Source: Osedax fenrisi (lineage: Eukaryota; Annelida; Polychaeta; Sabellida; Siboglinidae). From it: a stretch of 64,000 nt of DNA. Below are positions 1-16,300 of the stretch, one piece after another. Numbering within the stretch: position 1 is the stretch's first letter; every line of letters starts with the position of its first letter. The position numbers were made by a program, and so were the translations under genes. The notes beneath the pieces were generated by a model. The model did not search any database, was not told the origin of the DNA, and was given only the letters and a program-made list of their open reading frames with translations. The stretch spans positions 83,878,344-83,942,343 of the forward strand of contig OZ025242.1 of the NCBI GenBank assembly GCA_964019155.1. The letters run 5' to 3'.

Positions 1-3000
1 AGGCTGACATTAGTAAAGCTGACATTAGTAAGGCTGACATTAGTAAGGCTGACATTAGTAAGGCTGACATTAGTAAGGCTGACATTAGTAAAGCTGACAT
101 TAGTAAGGATGACATTAGTAAAGCTGACATTAGTAAGACTGACATTAGTAAAGCTGACATTAGTAAAGCTGACATTAGTAAATCTGACATTAGTAAGGCT
201 GACATTAGTAAGACTGACATTAGTAAGGCTGACATTAGTAAGGCTGACATTAGTAAGGCTGACATTAGTAAGGCTGACATTAGTAAGGATGACATTAGTA
301 AGGCTAACATTAGTAAGGCTGACATTAGTAAGGCTGACATTAGTAAGGCTGACATTAGTAAAGCTGACATTAGTAAGGCTGACATTAGTAAGGCTGACAT
401 TAGTAAAGCTGACATTAGTAAGGCTGACATTAGTAAGGCTGACATTAGTAAGGCTGACATTAGTAAGGCTGACATTAGTAAAGCTGACATTAGTAAAGCT
501 GACATTAGTAAGGCTGACATTAGTAAAGCTGACATTAGTAAGGCTGACATTAGTAAGGCTGACATTAGTAAGGCTGACATTAGTAAGGCTGACATTAGTA
601 AAGCTGACATTAGTAAGGATGACATTAGTAAGGATGACATTAGTAAGGATGACATTAGTAAGGCTAACATTAGTAAGGATGACATTAGTAAGGCTGACAT
701 TAGTAAAGCTGACATTAGTAAGGCTGACATTAGTAAGGCTGACATTAGTAAAGCTGAGTTTAGTAAAGCTAACATTAGTAAGGCTGAGTTTAGTAAAGCT
801 GACATTAGTAAAGCTGACATTAGTAAAGCTGACATTAGTAAGGCTTACATTAGTAAGGCTGACATTAGTAAAGCTGACATTAGTAAGACTGACATTAGTA
901 AAGCTGACATTAGTAAAGCTGACATTAGTAAATCTGACATTAGTAAGGCTGACATTAGTAAGACTGACATTAGTAAGGCTGACATTAGTAAGGCTGACAT
1001 TAGTAAGGCTGACATTAGTAAGGCTGACATTAGTAAGGATGACATTAGTAAGGCTAACATTAGTAAGGCTGACATTAGTAAGGCTGACATTAGTAAGGCT
1101 GACATTAGTAAAGCTGACATTAGTAAGGCTGACATTAGTAAGGCTGACATTAGTAAGGCTGACATTAGTAAGGCTAACATTAGTATGGCTGACATTAGTA
1201 AAGCTGACATTAGTAAAGCTGACATTAGTAAAGCTGACATTAGTAAGGCTGACATTAGTAAGGCTTACATTAGTAAAGCTGACATTAGTAAGGCTTACAT
1301 TAGTAAGGCTGACATTAGTAAGGCTGACATTAGTAAAGCTGACATTAGTAAGACTGACATTAGTAAAGCTGACATTAGTAAGACTGACATTAGTAAAGCT
1401 GACATTAGTAAAGCTGACATTAGTAAATCTGACATTAGTAAGGCTGACATTAGTAAGACTGACATTAGTAAAGCTGAAATTAGTAAGACTGACATTAGTA
1501 AAGCTGACATTAGTAAAGCTGACATTAGTAAATCTGACATTAGTAAGGCTGACATTAGTAAGACTGACATTAGTAAAGCTGACATTAGTAAAGCTGACAT
1601 TAGTAAAGCTGACATTAGTAAGGCTGACATTAGTAAGACTGACATTAGTAAAGCTGACATTAGTAAAGCTGACATTAGTAAATCTGACATTAGTAAGGCT
1701 GACATTAGTAAGGCTGACATTAGTAAGGCTTACATTAGTAAAGCTGACATTAGTAAGGCTGACATTAGTAAGGCTGACATTAGTAAGGTTGACATTAGTA
1801 AGGCTGACATTAGTAAGACTGACATTAGTAAAGCTGACATTAGTAAGGCTGACATTAGTAAGGCTGACATTAGTAAAGCTGACATTAGTAAAGCTGACAT
1901 TAGTAAAGCTGACATTAGTAAGGCTGACATTAGTAAGGTTGACATTAGTAAAGCTGACATTAGTAAGGCTGACATTAGTAAAGCTGACATTAGTAAAGCT
2001 GACATTAGTAAGGCTGACATTAGTAAGGCTGACATTAGTAAAGCTGACATTAGTAAGGCTGACATTAGTAAGGCTGACATTTGTAAGGCTGACATTAGTA
2101 AGGCTGACATTAGTAAAGCTGACATTAGTAAGGCTGATATTAGTAAAGCTGACATTAGTAAAGCTGACATTAGTAAGGCTGACATTAGTAAGGCTGACAT
2201 TAGTAAAGCTGACATTAGTAAGGCTGACATTAGTAAGGCTGACATTAGTAAGGCTGACATTTGTAAGGCTGACATTAGTAAGGCTGACATTAGTAAAGCT
2301 GACATTAGTAAGGCTGACATTAGTAAGGCTGACATTAGTAAGGCTGACATTAGTAAAGCTGACATTAGTAAGGCTGACATTAGTAAAGCTGACATTAGTA
2401 AAGCTGACATTAGTAAGGCTGACATTAGTAAAGCTGAGTTTAGTAAAGCTGACATTAGTAAGGCTGACATTAGTAAAGCTGACATTAGTAAAGCTGACAT
2501 TAGTAAGGCTGACATTAGTAAGACTGACATTAGTAAGGCTGACATTAGTAAAGCTGACATTAGTAAAGCTGACATTAGTAAGGCTAACATTAGTAAAGCT
2601 GACATTAGTAAGGCTGACATTAGTAAAGCTGAGTTTAGTAAAGCTGACATTAGTAAGGCTGGCATTAGTAAAGCTGACATTAGTAAAGCTGACATTAGTA
2701 AGGCTGACATTAGTAAGGTTGACATTAGTAAGGCTGACATTAGTAAGACTGACATTAATAAAGCTGACATTAGTAAGGTTGACATTAGTAAGGCTGTCAT
2801 TAGTAAGGCTGACATTAGTAAGGTTGACATTAGTAAGGCTGACATTAGTAAAGCTGAGTTTAGTAAAGGTAACATTAGTAAGGCTGACATTAGTAAAGCT
2901 GAGTTTAGTAAAGCTGACATTAGTAAGGCTGACATTAGTAAAGCTGACATTAGTAAGGCTGACATTAGTAAAGCTGACATTAGTAAAGCTGACATTAGTA

Positions 3001-6000
3001 AGGCTGACATTAGTAAGGCTGACATTGGTAAAGCTGACATTAGTAAGGCTGACATTAGTAAGGCTGATATTTGTAAGGCTGACATTAGTAAGGCTGACAT
3101 TAGTAAAGCTGACATTAGTAAGGCTGATATTAGTAAAGCTGACATTAGTAAAGCTGACATTAGTAAGGCTGACATTAGTAAAGCTGAGTTTAGTAAAGGT
3201 AACATTAGTAAGGCTGACATTAGTAAGGCTGACATTAGTAAAGCTGACATTAGTAAGGCTGACATTAGTAAATCTGACATTAGTAAGGCTGACATTAGTA
3301 AGACTGACATTAGTAAAGCTGACATTAGTAAGACTGACATTAGTAAAGCTGACAATAGTAAAGCTGACATTAGTAAATCTGACATTAGTAAGGCTGACAT
3401 TAGTAAGACTGACATTAGTAAGGCTGACATTAGTAAGGCTGACATTAGTAAGGCTGACATTAGTAAGGCTGACATTAGTAAGGATGACATTAGTAAGGCT
3501 AACATTAGTAAGGCTGACATTAGTAAGGCTGACATTAGTAAGGCTGACATTAGTAAGGCTTACATTAGTAAAGCTGACATTAGTAAGGCTGACATTAGTA
3601 AGGCTGACATTAGTAAGGTTGACATTAGTAAGGCTGACATTAGTAAGACTGACATTAGTAAAGCTGACATTAGTAAGGCTGACATTAGTAAGACTGACAT
3701 TAGTAAAGCTGACATTAGTAAAGCTGACATTAGTAAAGCTGACATTAGTAAGGCTGACATTAGTAAGACTGACATTAGTAAAGCTGACATTAGTAAAGCT
3801 GACATTAGTAAAGCTGACATTAGTAAGGCTGACATTAGTAAGGCTGACATTAGTAAGGCTTACATTAGTAAAGCTGACATTAGTAAGGCTGACATTAGTA
3901 AGGCTGACATTAGTAAGGTTGACATTAGTAAGGCTGACATTAGTAAGACTGACATTAGTAAAGCTGACATTAGTAAGGCTGACATTAGTAAGGCTGACAT
4001 TAGTAAAGCTGACATTAGTAAAGCTGACATTAGTAAAGCTGACATTAGTAAGGCTGACATTAGTAAGGTTGACATTAGTAAAGCTGACATTAGTAAGGCT
4101 GACATTAGTAAAGCTGACATTAGTAAAGCTGACATTAGTAAGGCTGACATTAGTAAGGCTGACATTAGTAAAGCTGACATTAGTAAGGCTGACATTAGTA
4201 AGGCTGACATTTGTAAGGCTGACATTAGTAAGGCTGACATTAGTAAAGCTGACATTAGTAAGGCTGATATTAGTAAAGCTGACATTAGTAAAGCTGACAT
4301 TAGTAAGGCTGACATTAGTAAGGCTGACATTAGTAAAGCTGACATTAGTAAGGCTGACATTAGTAAGGCTGACATTAGTAAGGTTGACATTTGTAAGGCT
4401 GACATTAGTAAGGCTGACATTAGTAAAGCTGACATTAGTAAGGCTGACATTAGTAAGGCTGACATTAGTAAGGCTGACATTAGTAAAGCTGACATTAGTA
4501 AGGCTGACATTAGTAAAGCTGACATTAGTAAAGCTGACATTAGTAAGGCTGACATTAGTAAAGCTGAGTTTAGTAAAGCTGACATTAGTAAGGCTGACAT
4601 TAGTAAAGCTGACATTAGTAAAGCTGACATTAGTAAAGCTGACATTAGTAAAGCTGACATTAGTAAGGCTGACATTAGTAAGACTGACATTAGTAAGGCT
4701 GACATTAGTAAAGCTGACATTAGTAAAGCTGACATTAGTAAGGCTAACATTAGTAAGGCTGACATTAGTAAGGCTGACATTAGTAAGTATTACATTAGTA
4801 AGGCTGACATTAGTAAGGCTGACATTAGTAAGGTTGACATTAGTAAGGCTGACATTAGTAAGACTGACATTAGTAAAGCTGACATTAGTAAGGCTGACAT
4901 TAGTAAGGCTGACATTAGTAAAGCTGACATTAGTAAAGCTGACATTAGTAAAGCTGACATTAGTAAGGCTGACATTAGTAAGGTTGACATTAGTAAAGCT
5001 GACATTAGTAAGGCTGACATTAGTAAGGCTGACATTAGTAAAGCTGACATTAGTAAAGCTGACATTAGTAAGGCTGACATTAGTAAGGCTGACATTAGTA
5101 AGGCTGACATTTGTAAGGCTGACATTAGTAAAGCTGACATTAGTAAAGCTGACATTAGTAAGGCTGACATTAGTAAGGCTGACATTAGTAAGGCTGACAT
5201 TAGTAAAGCTGACATTAGTAAGGCTGACATTAGTAAGGCTGACATTAGTAAGGCTTACATTAGTAAGGCTGACATTAGTAAGGCTAACACTAGTAAAGCT
5301 GACATTAGTAAGGCTGACATTTGTAAGGCTGACATTAGTAAAGCTGACATTAGTAAGGCTTACATTAGTAAAGCTGACATTAGTAAGGCTGACATTAGTA
5401 AAGCTGACATTAGTAAAGCTGACATTAGTAAGGCTAACATTAGTAAGGCTGACATTAGTAAGGCTGACATTAGTAAGTATTACATTAGTAAGGCTGACAT
5501 TAGTAAGGCTGACATTAGTAAGGTTGACATTAGTAAGGCTGACATTAGTAAGACTGACATTAGTAAAGCTGACATTAGTAAGGCTGACATTAGTAAGGCT
5601 GACATTAGTAAAGCTGACATTAGTAAAGCTGACATTAGTAAAGCTGACATTAGTAAGGCTGACATTAGTAAGGTTGACATTAGTAAAGCTGACATTAGTA
5701 AGGCTGACATTAGTAAGGCTGACATTAGTAAAGCTGACATTAGTAAAGCTGACATTAGTAAGGCTGATATTAGTAAGGCTGACATTAGTAAAGCTGACAT
5801 TAATAAGGCTGACATTAGTAAGGCTGACATTAGTAAGGCTGACATTTGTAAGGCTGACATTAGTAAGGCTGGCATTAGTAAAGCTGACATTAGTAAGGCT
5901 GACATTTGTAAGGCTGACATTAGTAAAGCTGACATTAGTAAGGCTTACATTAGTAAAGCTGACATTAGTAAAGCTGACATTAGTAAAGCTGACATTAGTA

Positions 6001-7320
6001 AAGCTGATATTAGTAAAGCTGACATTAGTAAAGCTGACATTAGTAAGGCTGACATTAGTAAGGCTGACATTAGTAAAGCTGACATTAGTAAGGCTGACAT
6101 TAGTAAGGCTGACATTAGTAAGGCTGACATTTGTAAGGCTGACATTAGTAAAGCTGACATTAGTAAAGCTGACATTAGTAAGGCTGACATTAGTAAGGCT
6201 GACATTAGTAAAGCTGACATTAGTAAGGCTGACATTAGTAAGGCTGACATTAGTAAGGCTTACATTAGTAAGGCTGACATTAGTAAGGCTAACACTAGTA
6301 AAGCTGACATTAGTAAGGCTGACATTTGTAAGGCTGACATTAGTAAAGCTGACATTAGTAAGGCTTACATTAGTAAAGCTGACATTAGTAAAGCTGACAT
6401 TAGTAAAGCTGACATTAGTAAAGCTGATATTAGTAAAGCTGACATTAGTAAAGCTGACATTAGTAAGGCTGACATTAGTAAGGCTGACATTAGTAAAGCT
6501 GACATTAGTAAGGCTGACATTAGTAAGGCTGACATTAGTAAGGCTGACATTTGTAAGGCTGACATTAGTAAGGCTGACATTAGTAAAACTGACATTAGTA
6601 AGGCTGACATTAGTAAGGCTGACATTAGTAAAGCTGACATTAGTAAGGCTGACATTAGTAAGGCTGACATTAGTAAGGCTGACATTAGTAAGGATGACAT
6701 TAGTAAAGCTGACATTAGTAAAGCTGATATTAGTAAGGCTGACATTAGTAAGGCTGACATTAGTAAAGCTGACATTAGTAAAGCTGACATTAGTAAGGCT
6801 GAAATTAGTAAGGCTGACATTAGTAAGGCTGACATTAGTAACTCTGACATTAGTAAGGATGACATTAGTAAAGCTGACATTAGTAAAGCTGATATTAGTA
6901 AGGCTGACATTAGTAAGGTTGACATTAGTAAGGCTGACATTAGTAAGGCTGACATTTGTAAGGCTGACATTAGTAAGGCTGACATTAGTAAAGCTGACAT
7001 TAGTAAGGCTGACATTAGTAAGGCTGACATTAGTAAGGCTGACATTAGTAAAGCTGACATTAGTAAGGCTGACATTAGTAAAGCTGACATTAGTAAAGCT
7101 GACATTAGTAAGGCTGACATTAGTAAAGCTGAGTTTAGTAAAGCTGACATTAGTAAGGCTGACATTAGTAAAGCTGACATTAGTAAAGCTGACATTAGTA
7201 AGGCTGACATTAGTAAGACTGACATTAGTAAGGCTGACATTAGTAAAGCTGACATTAGTAAAGCTGACATTAGTAAGGCTAACATTAGTAAGGCTGACAT
7301 TAGTAAGGCTGACATTAGTA

Positions 7321-10300
7321 AGTATTACATTAGTAAGGCTGACATTAGTAAGGCTGACATTAGTAAGGTTGACATTAGTAAGGCTGACATTAGTAAGACT
7401 GACATTAGTAAAGCTGACATTAGTAAGGCTGACATTAGTAAGGCTGACATTAGTAAAGCTGACATTAGTAAAGCTGACATTAGTAAGGCTGACATTAGTA
7501 AGGTTGACATTAGTAAAGCTGACATTAGTAAGGCTGACATTAGTAAGGCTGACATTAGTAAAGCTGACATTAGTAAAGCTGACATTAGTAAGGCTGACAT
7601 TAGTAAAGCTGACATTAGTAAGGCTGACATTAGTAAGGCTGACATTAGTAAGGCTGACATTAGTAAGGTTGACATTAGTAAGGCTGACATTAGTAAGGCT
7701 GACATTAATAAGGCTGACATTAGTAAGGATGACATTAGTAAGGCTGACATTAGTAAGGCTGACATTAGTAAAGCTGACATTAGTAAGGCTGACATTAGTA
7801 AGGCTGACATTAGTAAGGTTGACATTAGTAAGGCTGACATTAGTAAGACTGACATCAGTAAAGCTAACATTAGTAAGGCTGACATTAGTAAGGCTGAAAT
7901 TAGTAAGGCTGACATTAGTAAGGCTGACATTAGTAAGGATGACATTAGTAAAGCTGACATTAGTAAGGATGACATTAGTAAGGCTGACATTAGTAAGGCT
8001 TACATTAGTAAAGCTGACATTAGTAAAGCTGACATTAGTAAAGCTGACATTAGTAAAGCTGACATTAGTAAAGCTGATATTAGTAAAGCTGACATTAGTA
8101 AAGCTGACATTAGTAAGGCTGACATTAGTAAGGCTGACATTAGTAAAGCTGACATTAGTAAGGCTGACATTAGTAAGGCTGACATTAGTAAGGCTGACAT
8201 TAGTAAGGCTGAAATTAGTAAGGCTGACATTAGTAAGGCTGACATTAGTAAGGATGACATTAGTAAAGCTGACATTAGTAAGGATGACATTAGTAAGGCT
8301 GACATTAGTAAGGCTTACATTAGTAAAGCTGACATTAGTAAAGCTGACATTAGTAAAGCTGACATTAGTAAAGCTGATATTAGTAAAGCTGACATTAGTA
8401 AAGCTGACATTAGTAAGGCTGACATTAGTAAGGCTGACATTAGTAAAGCTGACATTAGTAAGGCTGACATTAGTAAGGCTGACATTAGTAAGGCTGACAT
8501 TAGTAAGGCTGACATTAGTAAATCTGACATTAGTAAGGCTGACATTAGTAAAGCTGACATTAGTAAGGCTGACATTAGTAAGGCTGACATTAGTAAGGCT
8601 GACATTAGTAAGGCTGACATTAGTAAGGCTGACATTAGTAAGGCTGACATTAGTAAAGCTGACATTAGTAAGGCTGACATTAGTAAGGCTGGCATTAGTA
8701 AAGCTGACATTAGTAAATCTGACATTAGTAAGGCTGACATTAGTAAGGCTGACATTAGTAAAGCTGAAATTAGTAATGCTGACATTAGTAAAGCTGACAT
8801 TAGTAAGGTTGACATTAGTAAGGCTGACATTGGTAAGGCTGACATTAGTAAGGATGACATTAGTAAGGCTGACATTAGTAAGGCTGACATTAGTAAAGCT
8901 GACATTAGTAAAGCTGACATTAGTAAGGCTGACATTAGTAAGGCTGACATTAGTAAGGCTGACATTAGTAAGGATGACATTAGTAAGGCTGACATTAGTA
9001 AGGCTGACATTAGTAAAGCTGACATTAGTAAGGCTGACATTAGTAAGGCTGACATTAGTAAGGCTGACATTAGTAAGGCTGACATTAGTAAGGCTGACAT
9101 TAGTAAGGCTGACATTAGTAAAGCTGACATTAGTAAGGCTGACATTAGTAAAGCTGACATTAGTAAGGCTGACATTAGTAAGGCTGACATTAGTAAGGCT
9201 GACATTAGTAAGGCTGACATTAGTAAAGCTGACATTAGTAAGGCTGACATTAGTAAGGCTGGCATTAGTAAAGCTGACATTAGTAAATCTGACATTAGTA
9301 AGGCTGACATTAGTAAGGCTGACATTAGTAAATCTGAAATTAGTAATGCTGACATTAGTAAAGCTGACATTAATAAGGCTGACATTAGTAAGGCTGGCAT
9401 TAGTAAAGCTGACATTAGTAAATCTGACATTAGTAAGGCTGACATTAGTAAGGCTGACATTAGTAAATCTGACATTAGTAAGGCTGACATTAGTAAAGCT
9501 GACATTAGTAAGGCTGACATTAGTAAGGCTGACATTAGTAAGGCTGACATTAGTAAGGCTGACATTAGTAAGGCTGACATTAGTAAGGCTGACATTAGTA
9601 AAGCTGACATTAGTAAGGCTGACATTAGTAAGGCTGGCATTAGTAAAGCTGACATTAGTAAATCTGACATTAGTAAGGCTGACATTAGTAAGGCTGACAT
9701 TAGTAAAGCTGAAATTAGTAATGCTGACATTAGTAAAGCTGACATTAATAAGGCTGACATTAGTAAGGCTGAAATTAGTAAGGCTGACATTAGTAAGGCT
9801 GACATTAGTAAGGATGACATTAGTAAAGCTGACATTAGTAAGGATGACATTAGTAAGGCTGACATTAGTAAGGCTTACATTAGTAAAGCTGACATTAGTA
9901 AAGCCTACATTAGTAAAGCTGACATTAGTAAAGCTGACATTAGTAAAGCTGATATTAGTAAAGCTGACATTAGTAAAGCTGACATTAGTAAGGCTGACAT
10001 TAGTAAGGCTGACATTAGTAAGGCTGACATTAGTAAGGCTGAAATTAGTAAGGCTGACATTAGTAAGGCTGACATTAGTAAGGATGACATTAGTAAAGCT
10101 GACATTAGTAAGGATGACATTAGTAAGGCTGACATTAGTAAGGCTTACATTAGTAAAGCTGACATTAGTAAAGCTGACATTAGTAAAGCTGACATTAGTA
10201 AAGCTGATATTAGTAAAGCTGACATTAGTAAAGCTGACATTAGTAAGGCTGACATTAGTAAGGCTGACATTAGTAAAGCTGACATTAGTAAGGCTGACAT

Positions 10301-13300
10301 TAGTAAGGCTGACATTTGTAAGGCTGACATTAGTAAGGCTGACATTAGTAAAGCTGACATTAGTAAGGCTGACATTAGTAAGGCTGACATTAGTAATGCT
10401 GACATTAGTAAAGCTGACATTAGTAAAGCTGACATTAGTAAGGCTGAAATTAGTAAGGCTGACATTAGTAAGGCTGACATTAGTAAGGCTGACATTAGTA
10501 AGGCTGACATTAGTAAAGCTGACATTAGTAAGGCTGACATTAGTAAGGCTGGCATTAGTAAAGCTGACATTAGTAAATCTGACATTAGTAAGGCTGACAT
10601 TAGTAAGGCTGACATTAGTAAAGCTGAAATTAGTAATGCTGACATTAGTAAAGCTGACATTAATAAGGCTGACATTAGTAAGGCTGACATTAGTAAAGCT
10701 GACATTAGTAAGGCTGACATTAGTAAGGCTGACATTAGTAAAGCTGACATTAGTAAGGCTGACATTAGTAAGGCTGACATTAGTAAGGCTGACATTAGTA
10801 AGGTTGACATTAGTAAGGCTGACATTAGTAAGGCTGACAATAATAAGGCTGACATTAGTAAGGATGACATTAGTAAGGCTGCCATTAGTAAGGCTGACAT
10901 TAGTAAAGCTGACATTAGTAAGGCTGACATTAGTAAGGCTGACATTAGTAAGGTTGACATTAGTAAGGCTGACATTAGTAAGACTGACATCAGTAAAGCT
11001 AACATTAGTAAGGCTGACATTAGTAAGGCTGAAATTAGTAAGGCTGACATTAGTAAGGCTGACATTAGTAAGGATGACATTAGTAAAGCTGACATTAGTA
11101 AGGCTGACATTAGTAACTCTGACATTAGTAAGGATGACATTAGTAAAGCTGACATTAGTAAAGCTGATATTAGTAAGGCTGACATTAGTAAGGTTGACAT
11201 TAGTAAGGCTGACATTAGTAAGGCTGACATTTGTAAGGCTGACATTAGTAAGGCTGACATTAGTAAAGCTGACATTAGTAAGGCTGACATTAGTAAGGCT
11301 GACATTAGTAAGGCTGACATTAGTAAAGCTGACATTAGTAAGGCTGACATTAGTAAAGCTGACATTAGTAAAGCTGACATTAGTAAGGCTGACATTAGTA
11401 AAGCTGAGTTTAGTAAAGCTGACATTAGTAAGGCTGACATTAGTAAAGCTGACATTAGTAAAGCTGACATTAGTAAGGCTGACATTAGTAAGACTGACAT
11501 TAGTAAGGCTGACATTAGTAAAGCTGACATTAGTAAAGCTGACATTAGTAAGGCTAACATTAGTAAGGCTGACATTAGTAAGGCTGACATTAGTAAGTAT
11601 TACATTAGTAAGGCTGACATTAGTAAGGCTGACATTAGTAAGGTTGACATTAGTAAGGCTGACATTAGTAAGACTGACATTAGTAAAGCTGACATTAGTA
11701 AGGCTGACATTAGTAAGGCTGACATTAGTAAAGCTGACATTAGTAAAGCTGACATTAGTAAAGCTGACATTAGTAAGGCTGACATTAGTAAGGTTGACAT
11801 TAGTAAAGCTGACATTAGTAAGGCTGACATTAGTAAGGCTGACATTAGTAAAGCTGACATTAGTAAAGCTGACATTAGTAAGGCTGAAATTAGTAAAGCT
11901 GACATTAGTAAGGCTGACATTAGTAAGGCTGACATTAGTAAAGCTGACATTAGTAAGGCTGACATTAGTAAGGCTGACATTAGTAAGGCTGACATTAGTA
12001 AGGTTGACATTAGTAAGGCTGACATTAGTAAGGCTGACATTAATAAGGCTGACATTAGTAAGGATGACATTAGTAAGGCTGACATTAGTAAGGCTGACAT
12101 TAGTAAGGCTGGCATTAGTAAAGCTGACATTAGTAAATCTGACATTAGTAAGGCTGACATTAGTAAGGCTGACATTAGTAAATCTGACATTAGTAAGGCT
12201 GACATTAGTAAAGCTGACATTAGTAAGGCTGACATTAGTAAGGCTGACATTAGTAAGGCTGACATTAGTAAGGCTGACATTAGTAAGGCTGACATTAGTA
12301 AGGCTGACATTAGTAAAGCTGACATTAGTAAGGCTGACATTAGTAAGGTTGACATTAGTAAGGCTGACATTAGTAAGACTGACATCAGTAAAGCTAACAT
12401 TAGTAAGGCTGACATTAGTAAGGCTGAAATTAGTAAGGCTGACATTAGTAAGGCTGACATTAGTAAGGATGACATTAGTAAAGCTGACATTAGTAAGGAT
12501 GACATTAGTAAGGCTGACATTAGTAAGGCTTACATTAGTAAAGCTGACATTAGTAAAGCTGACATTAGTAAAGCTGACATTAGTAAAGCTGACATTAGTA
12601 AAGCTGATATTAGTAAAGCTGACATTAGTAAAGCTGACATTAGTAAGGCTGACATTAGTAAGGCTGACATTAGTAAAGCTGACATTAGTAAGGCTGACAT
12701 TAGTAAGGCTGACATTAGTAAGGCTGACATTAGTAAGGCTGAAATTAGTAAGGCTGACATTAGTAAGGCTGACATTAGTAAGGATGACATTAGTAAAGCT
12801 GACATTAGTAAGGATGACATTAGTAAGGCTGACATTAGTAAGGCTTACATTAGTAAAGCTGACATTAGTAAAGCTGACATTAGTAAAGCTGACATTAGTA
12901 AAGCTGATATTAGTAAAGCTGACATTAGTAAAGCTGACATTAGTAAGGCTGACATTAGTAAGGCTGACATTAGTAAAGCTGACATTAGTAAGGCTGACAT
13001 TAGTAAGGCTGACATTAGTAAGGCTGACATTAGTAAGGCTGACATTAGTAAATCTGACATTAGTAAGGCTGACATTAGTAAAGCTGACATTAGTAAGGCT
13101 GACATTAGTAAGGCTGACATTAGTAAGGCTGACATTAGTAAGGCTGACATTAGTAAGGCTGACATTAGTAAGGCTGACATTAGTAAAGCTGACATTAGTA
13201 AGGCTGACATTAGTAAGGCTGGCATTAGTAAAGCTGACATTAGTAAATCTGACATTAGTAAGGCTGACATTAGTAAGGCTGACATTAGTAAAGCTGAAAT

Positions 13301-16300
13301 TAGTAATGCTGACATTAGTAAAGCTGACATTAGTAAGGTTGACATTAGTAAGGCTGACATTGGTAAGGCTGACATTAGTAAGGATGACATTAGTAAGGCT
13401 GACATTAGTAAGGCTGACATTAGTAAAGCTGACATTAGTAAAGCTGACATTAGTAAGGCTGACATTAGTAAGGCTGACATTAGTAAGGCTGACATTAGTA
13501 AGGATGACATTAGTAAGGCTGACATTAGTAAGGCTGACATTAGTAAAGCTGACATTAGTAAGGCTGACATTAGTAAGGCTGACATTAGTAAGGCTGACAT
13601 TAGTAAGGCTGACATTAGTAAGGCTGACATTAGTAAGGCTGACATTAGTAAAGCTGACATTAGTAAGGCTGACATTAGTAAAGCTGACATTAGTAAGGCT
13701 GACATTAGTAAGGCTGACATTAGTAAGGCTGACATTAGTAAGGCTGACATTAGTAAAGCTGACATTAGTAAGGCTGACATTAGTAAGGCTGGCATTAGTA
13801 AAGCTGACATTAGTAAATCTGACATTAGTAAGGCTGACATTAGTAAGGCTGACATTAGTAAATCTGAAATTAGTAATGCTGACATTAGTAAAGCTGACAT
13901 TAATAAGGCTGACATTAGTAAGGCTGGCATTAGTAAAGCTGACATTAGTAAATCTGACATTAGTAAGGCTGACATTAGTAAGGCTGACATTAGTAAATCT
14001 GACATTAGTAAGGCTGACATTAGTAAAGCTGACATTAGTAAGGCTGACATTAGTAAGGCTGACATTAGTAAGGCTGACATTAGTAAGGCTGACATTAGTA
14101 AGGCTGACATTAGTAAGGCTGACATTAGTAAAGCTGACATTAGTAAGGCTGACATTAGTAAGGCTGGCATTAGTAAAGCTGACATTAGTAAATCTGACAT
14201 TAGTAAGGCTGACATTAGTAAGGCTGACATTAGTAAAGCTGAAATTAGTAATGCTGACATTAGTAAAGCTGACATTAATAAGGCTGACATTAGTAAGGCT
14301 GAAATTAGTAAGGCTGACATTAGTAAGGCTGACATTAGTAAGGATGACATTAGTAAAGCTGACATTAGTAAGGATGACATTAGTAAGGCTGACATTAGTA
14401 AGGCTTACATTAGTAAAGCTGACATTAGTAAAGCTGATATTAGTAAAGCTGACATTAGTAAAGCTGACATTAGTAAGGCTGACATTAGTAAGGCTGACAT
14501 TAGTAAGGCTGACATTAGTAAGGCTGAAATTAGTAAGGCTGACATTAGTAAGGCTGACATTAGTAAGGATGACATTAGTAAAGCTGACATTAGTAAGGAT
14601 GACATTAGTAAGGCTGACATTAGTAAGGCTTACATTAGTAAAGCTGACATTAGTAAAGCTGACATTAGTAAAGCTGACATTAGTAAAGCTGATATTAGTA
14701 AAGCTGACATTAGTAAAGCTGACATTAGTAAGGCTGACATTAGTAAGGCTGACATTAGTAAAGCTGACATTAGTAAGGCTGACATTAGTAAGGCTGACAT
14801 TTGTAAGGCTGACATTAGTAAGGCTGACATTAGTAAAGCTGACATTAGTAAGGCTGACATTAGTAAGGCTGACATTAGTAATGCTGACATTAGTAAAGCT
14901 GACATTAGTAAAGCTGACATTAGTAAGGCTGAAATTAGTAAGGCTGACATTAGTAAGGCTGACATTAGTAAGGCTGACATTAGTAAAGCTGACATTAGTA
15001 AGGCTGACATTAGTAAGGCTGGCATTAGTAAAGCTGACATTAGTAAATCTGACATTAGTAAGGCTGACATTAGTAAGGCTGACATTAGTAAAGCTGAAAT
15101 TAGTAATGCTGACATTAGTAAAGCTGACATTAATAAGGCTGACATTAGTAAGGCTGACATTAGTAAAGCTGACATTAGTAAGGCTGACATTAGTAAGGCT
15201 GACATTAGTAAAGCTGACATTAGTAAGGCTGACATTAGTAAGGCTGACATTAGTAAGGCTGACATTAGTAAGGTTGACATTAGTAAGGCTGACATTAGTA
15301 AGGCTGACAATAATAAGGCTGACATTAGTAAGGATGACATTAGTAAGGCTGCCATTAGTAAGGCTGACATTAGTAAAGCTGACATTAGTAAGGCTGACAT
15401 TAGTAAGGCTGACATTAGTAAGGTTGACATTAGTAAGGCTGACATTAGTAAGACTGACATCAGTAAAGCTAACATTAGTAAGGCTGACATTAGTAAGGCT
15501 GAAATTAGTAAGGCTGACATTAGTAAGGCTGACATTAGTAAGGATGACATTAGTAAAGCTGACATTAGTAAGGCTGACATTAGTAACTCTGACATTAGTA
15601 AGGATGACATTAGTAAAGCTGACATTAGTAAAGCTGATATTAGTAAGGCTGACATTAGTAAGGTTGACATTAGTAAGGCTGACATTAGTAAGGCTGACAT
15701 TTGTAAGGCTGACATTAGTAAGGCTGACATTAGTAAAGCTGACATTAGTAAGGCTGACATTAGTAAGGCTGACATTAGTAAGGCTGACATTAGTAAAGCT
15801 GACATTAGTAAGGCTGACATTAGTAAAGCTGACATTAGTAAAGCTGACATTAGTAAGGCTGACATTAGTAAAGCTGAGTTTAGTAAAGCTGACATTAGTA
15901 AGGCTGACATTAGTAAAGCTGACATTAGTAAAGCTGACATTAGTAAGGCTGACATTAGTAAGACTGACATTAGTAAGGCTGACATTAGTAAAGCTGACAT
16001 TAGTAAAGCTGACATTAGTAAGGCTAACATTAGTAAGGCTGACATTAGTAAGGCTGACATTAGTAAGTATTACATTAGTAAGGCTGACATTAGTAAGGCT
16101 GACATTAGTAAGGTTGACATTAGTAAGGCTGACATTAGTAAGACTGACATTAGTAAAGCTGACATTAGTAAGGCTGACATTAGTAAGGCTGACATTAGTA
16201 AAGCTGACATTAGTAAAGCTGACATTAGTAAAGCTGACATTAGTAAGGCTGACATTAGTAAGGTTGACATTAGTAAAGCTGACATTAGTAAGGCTGACAT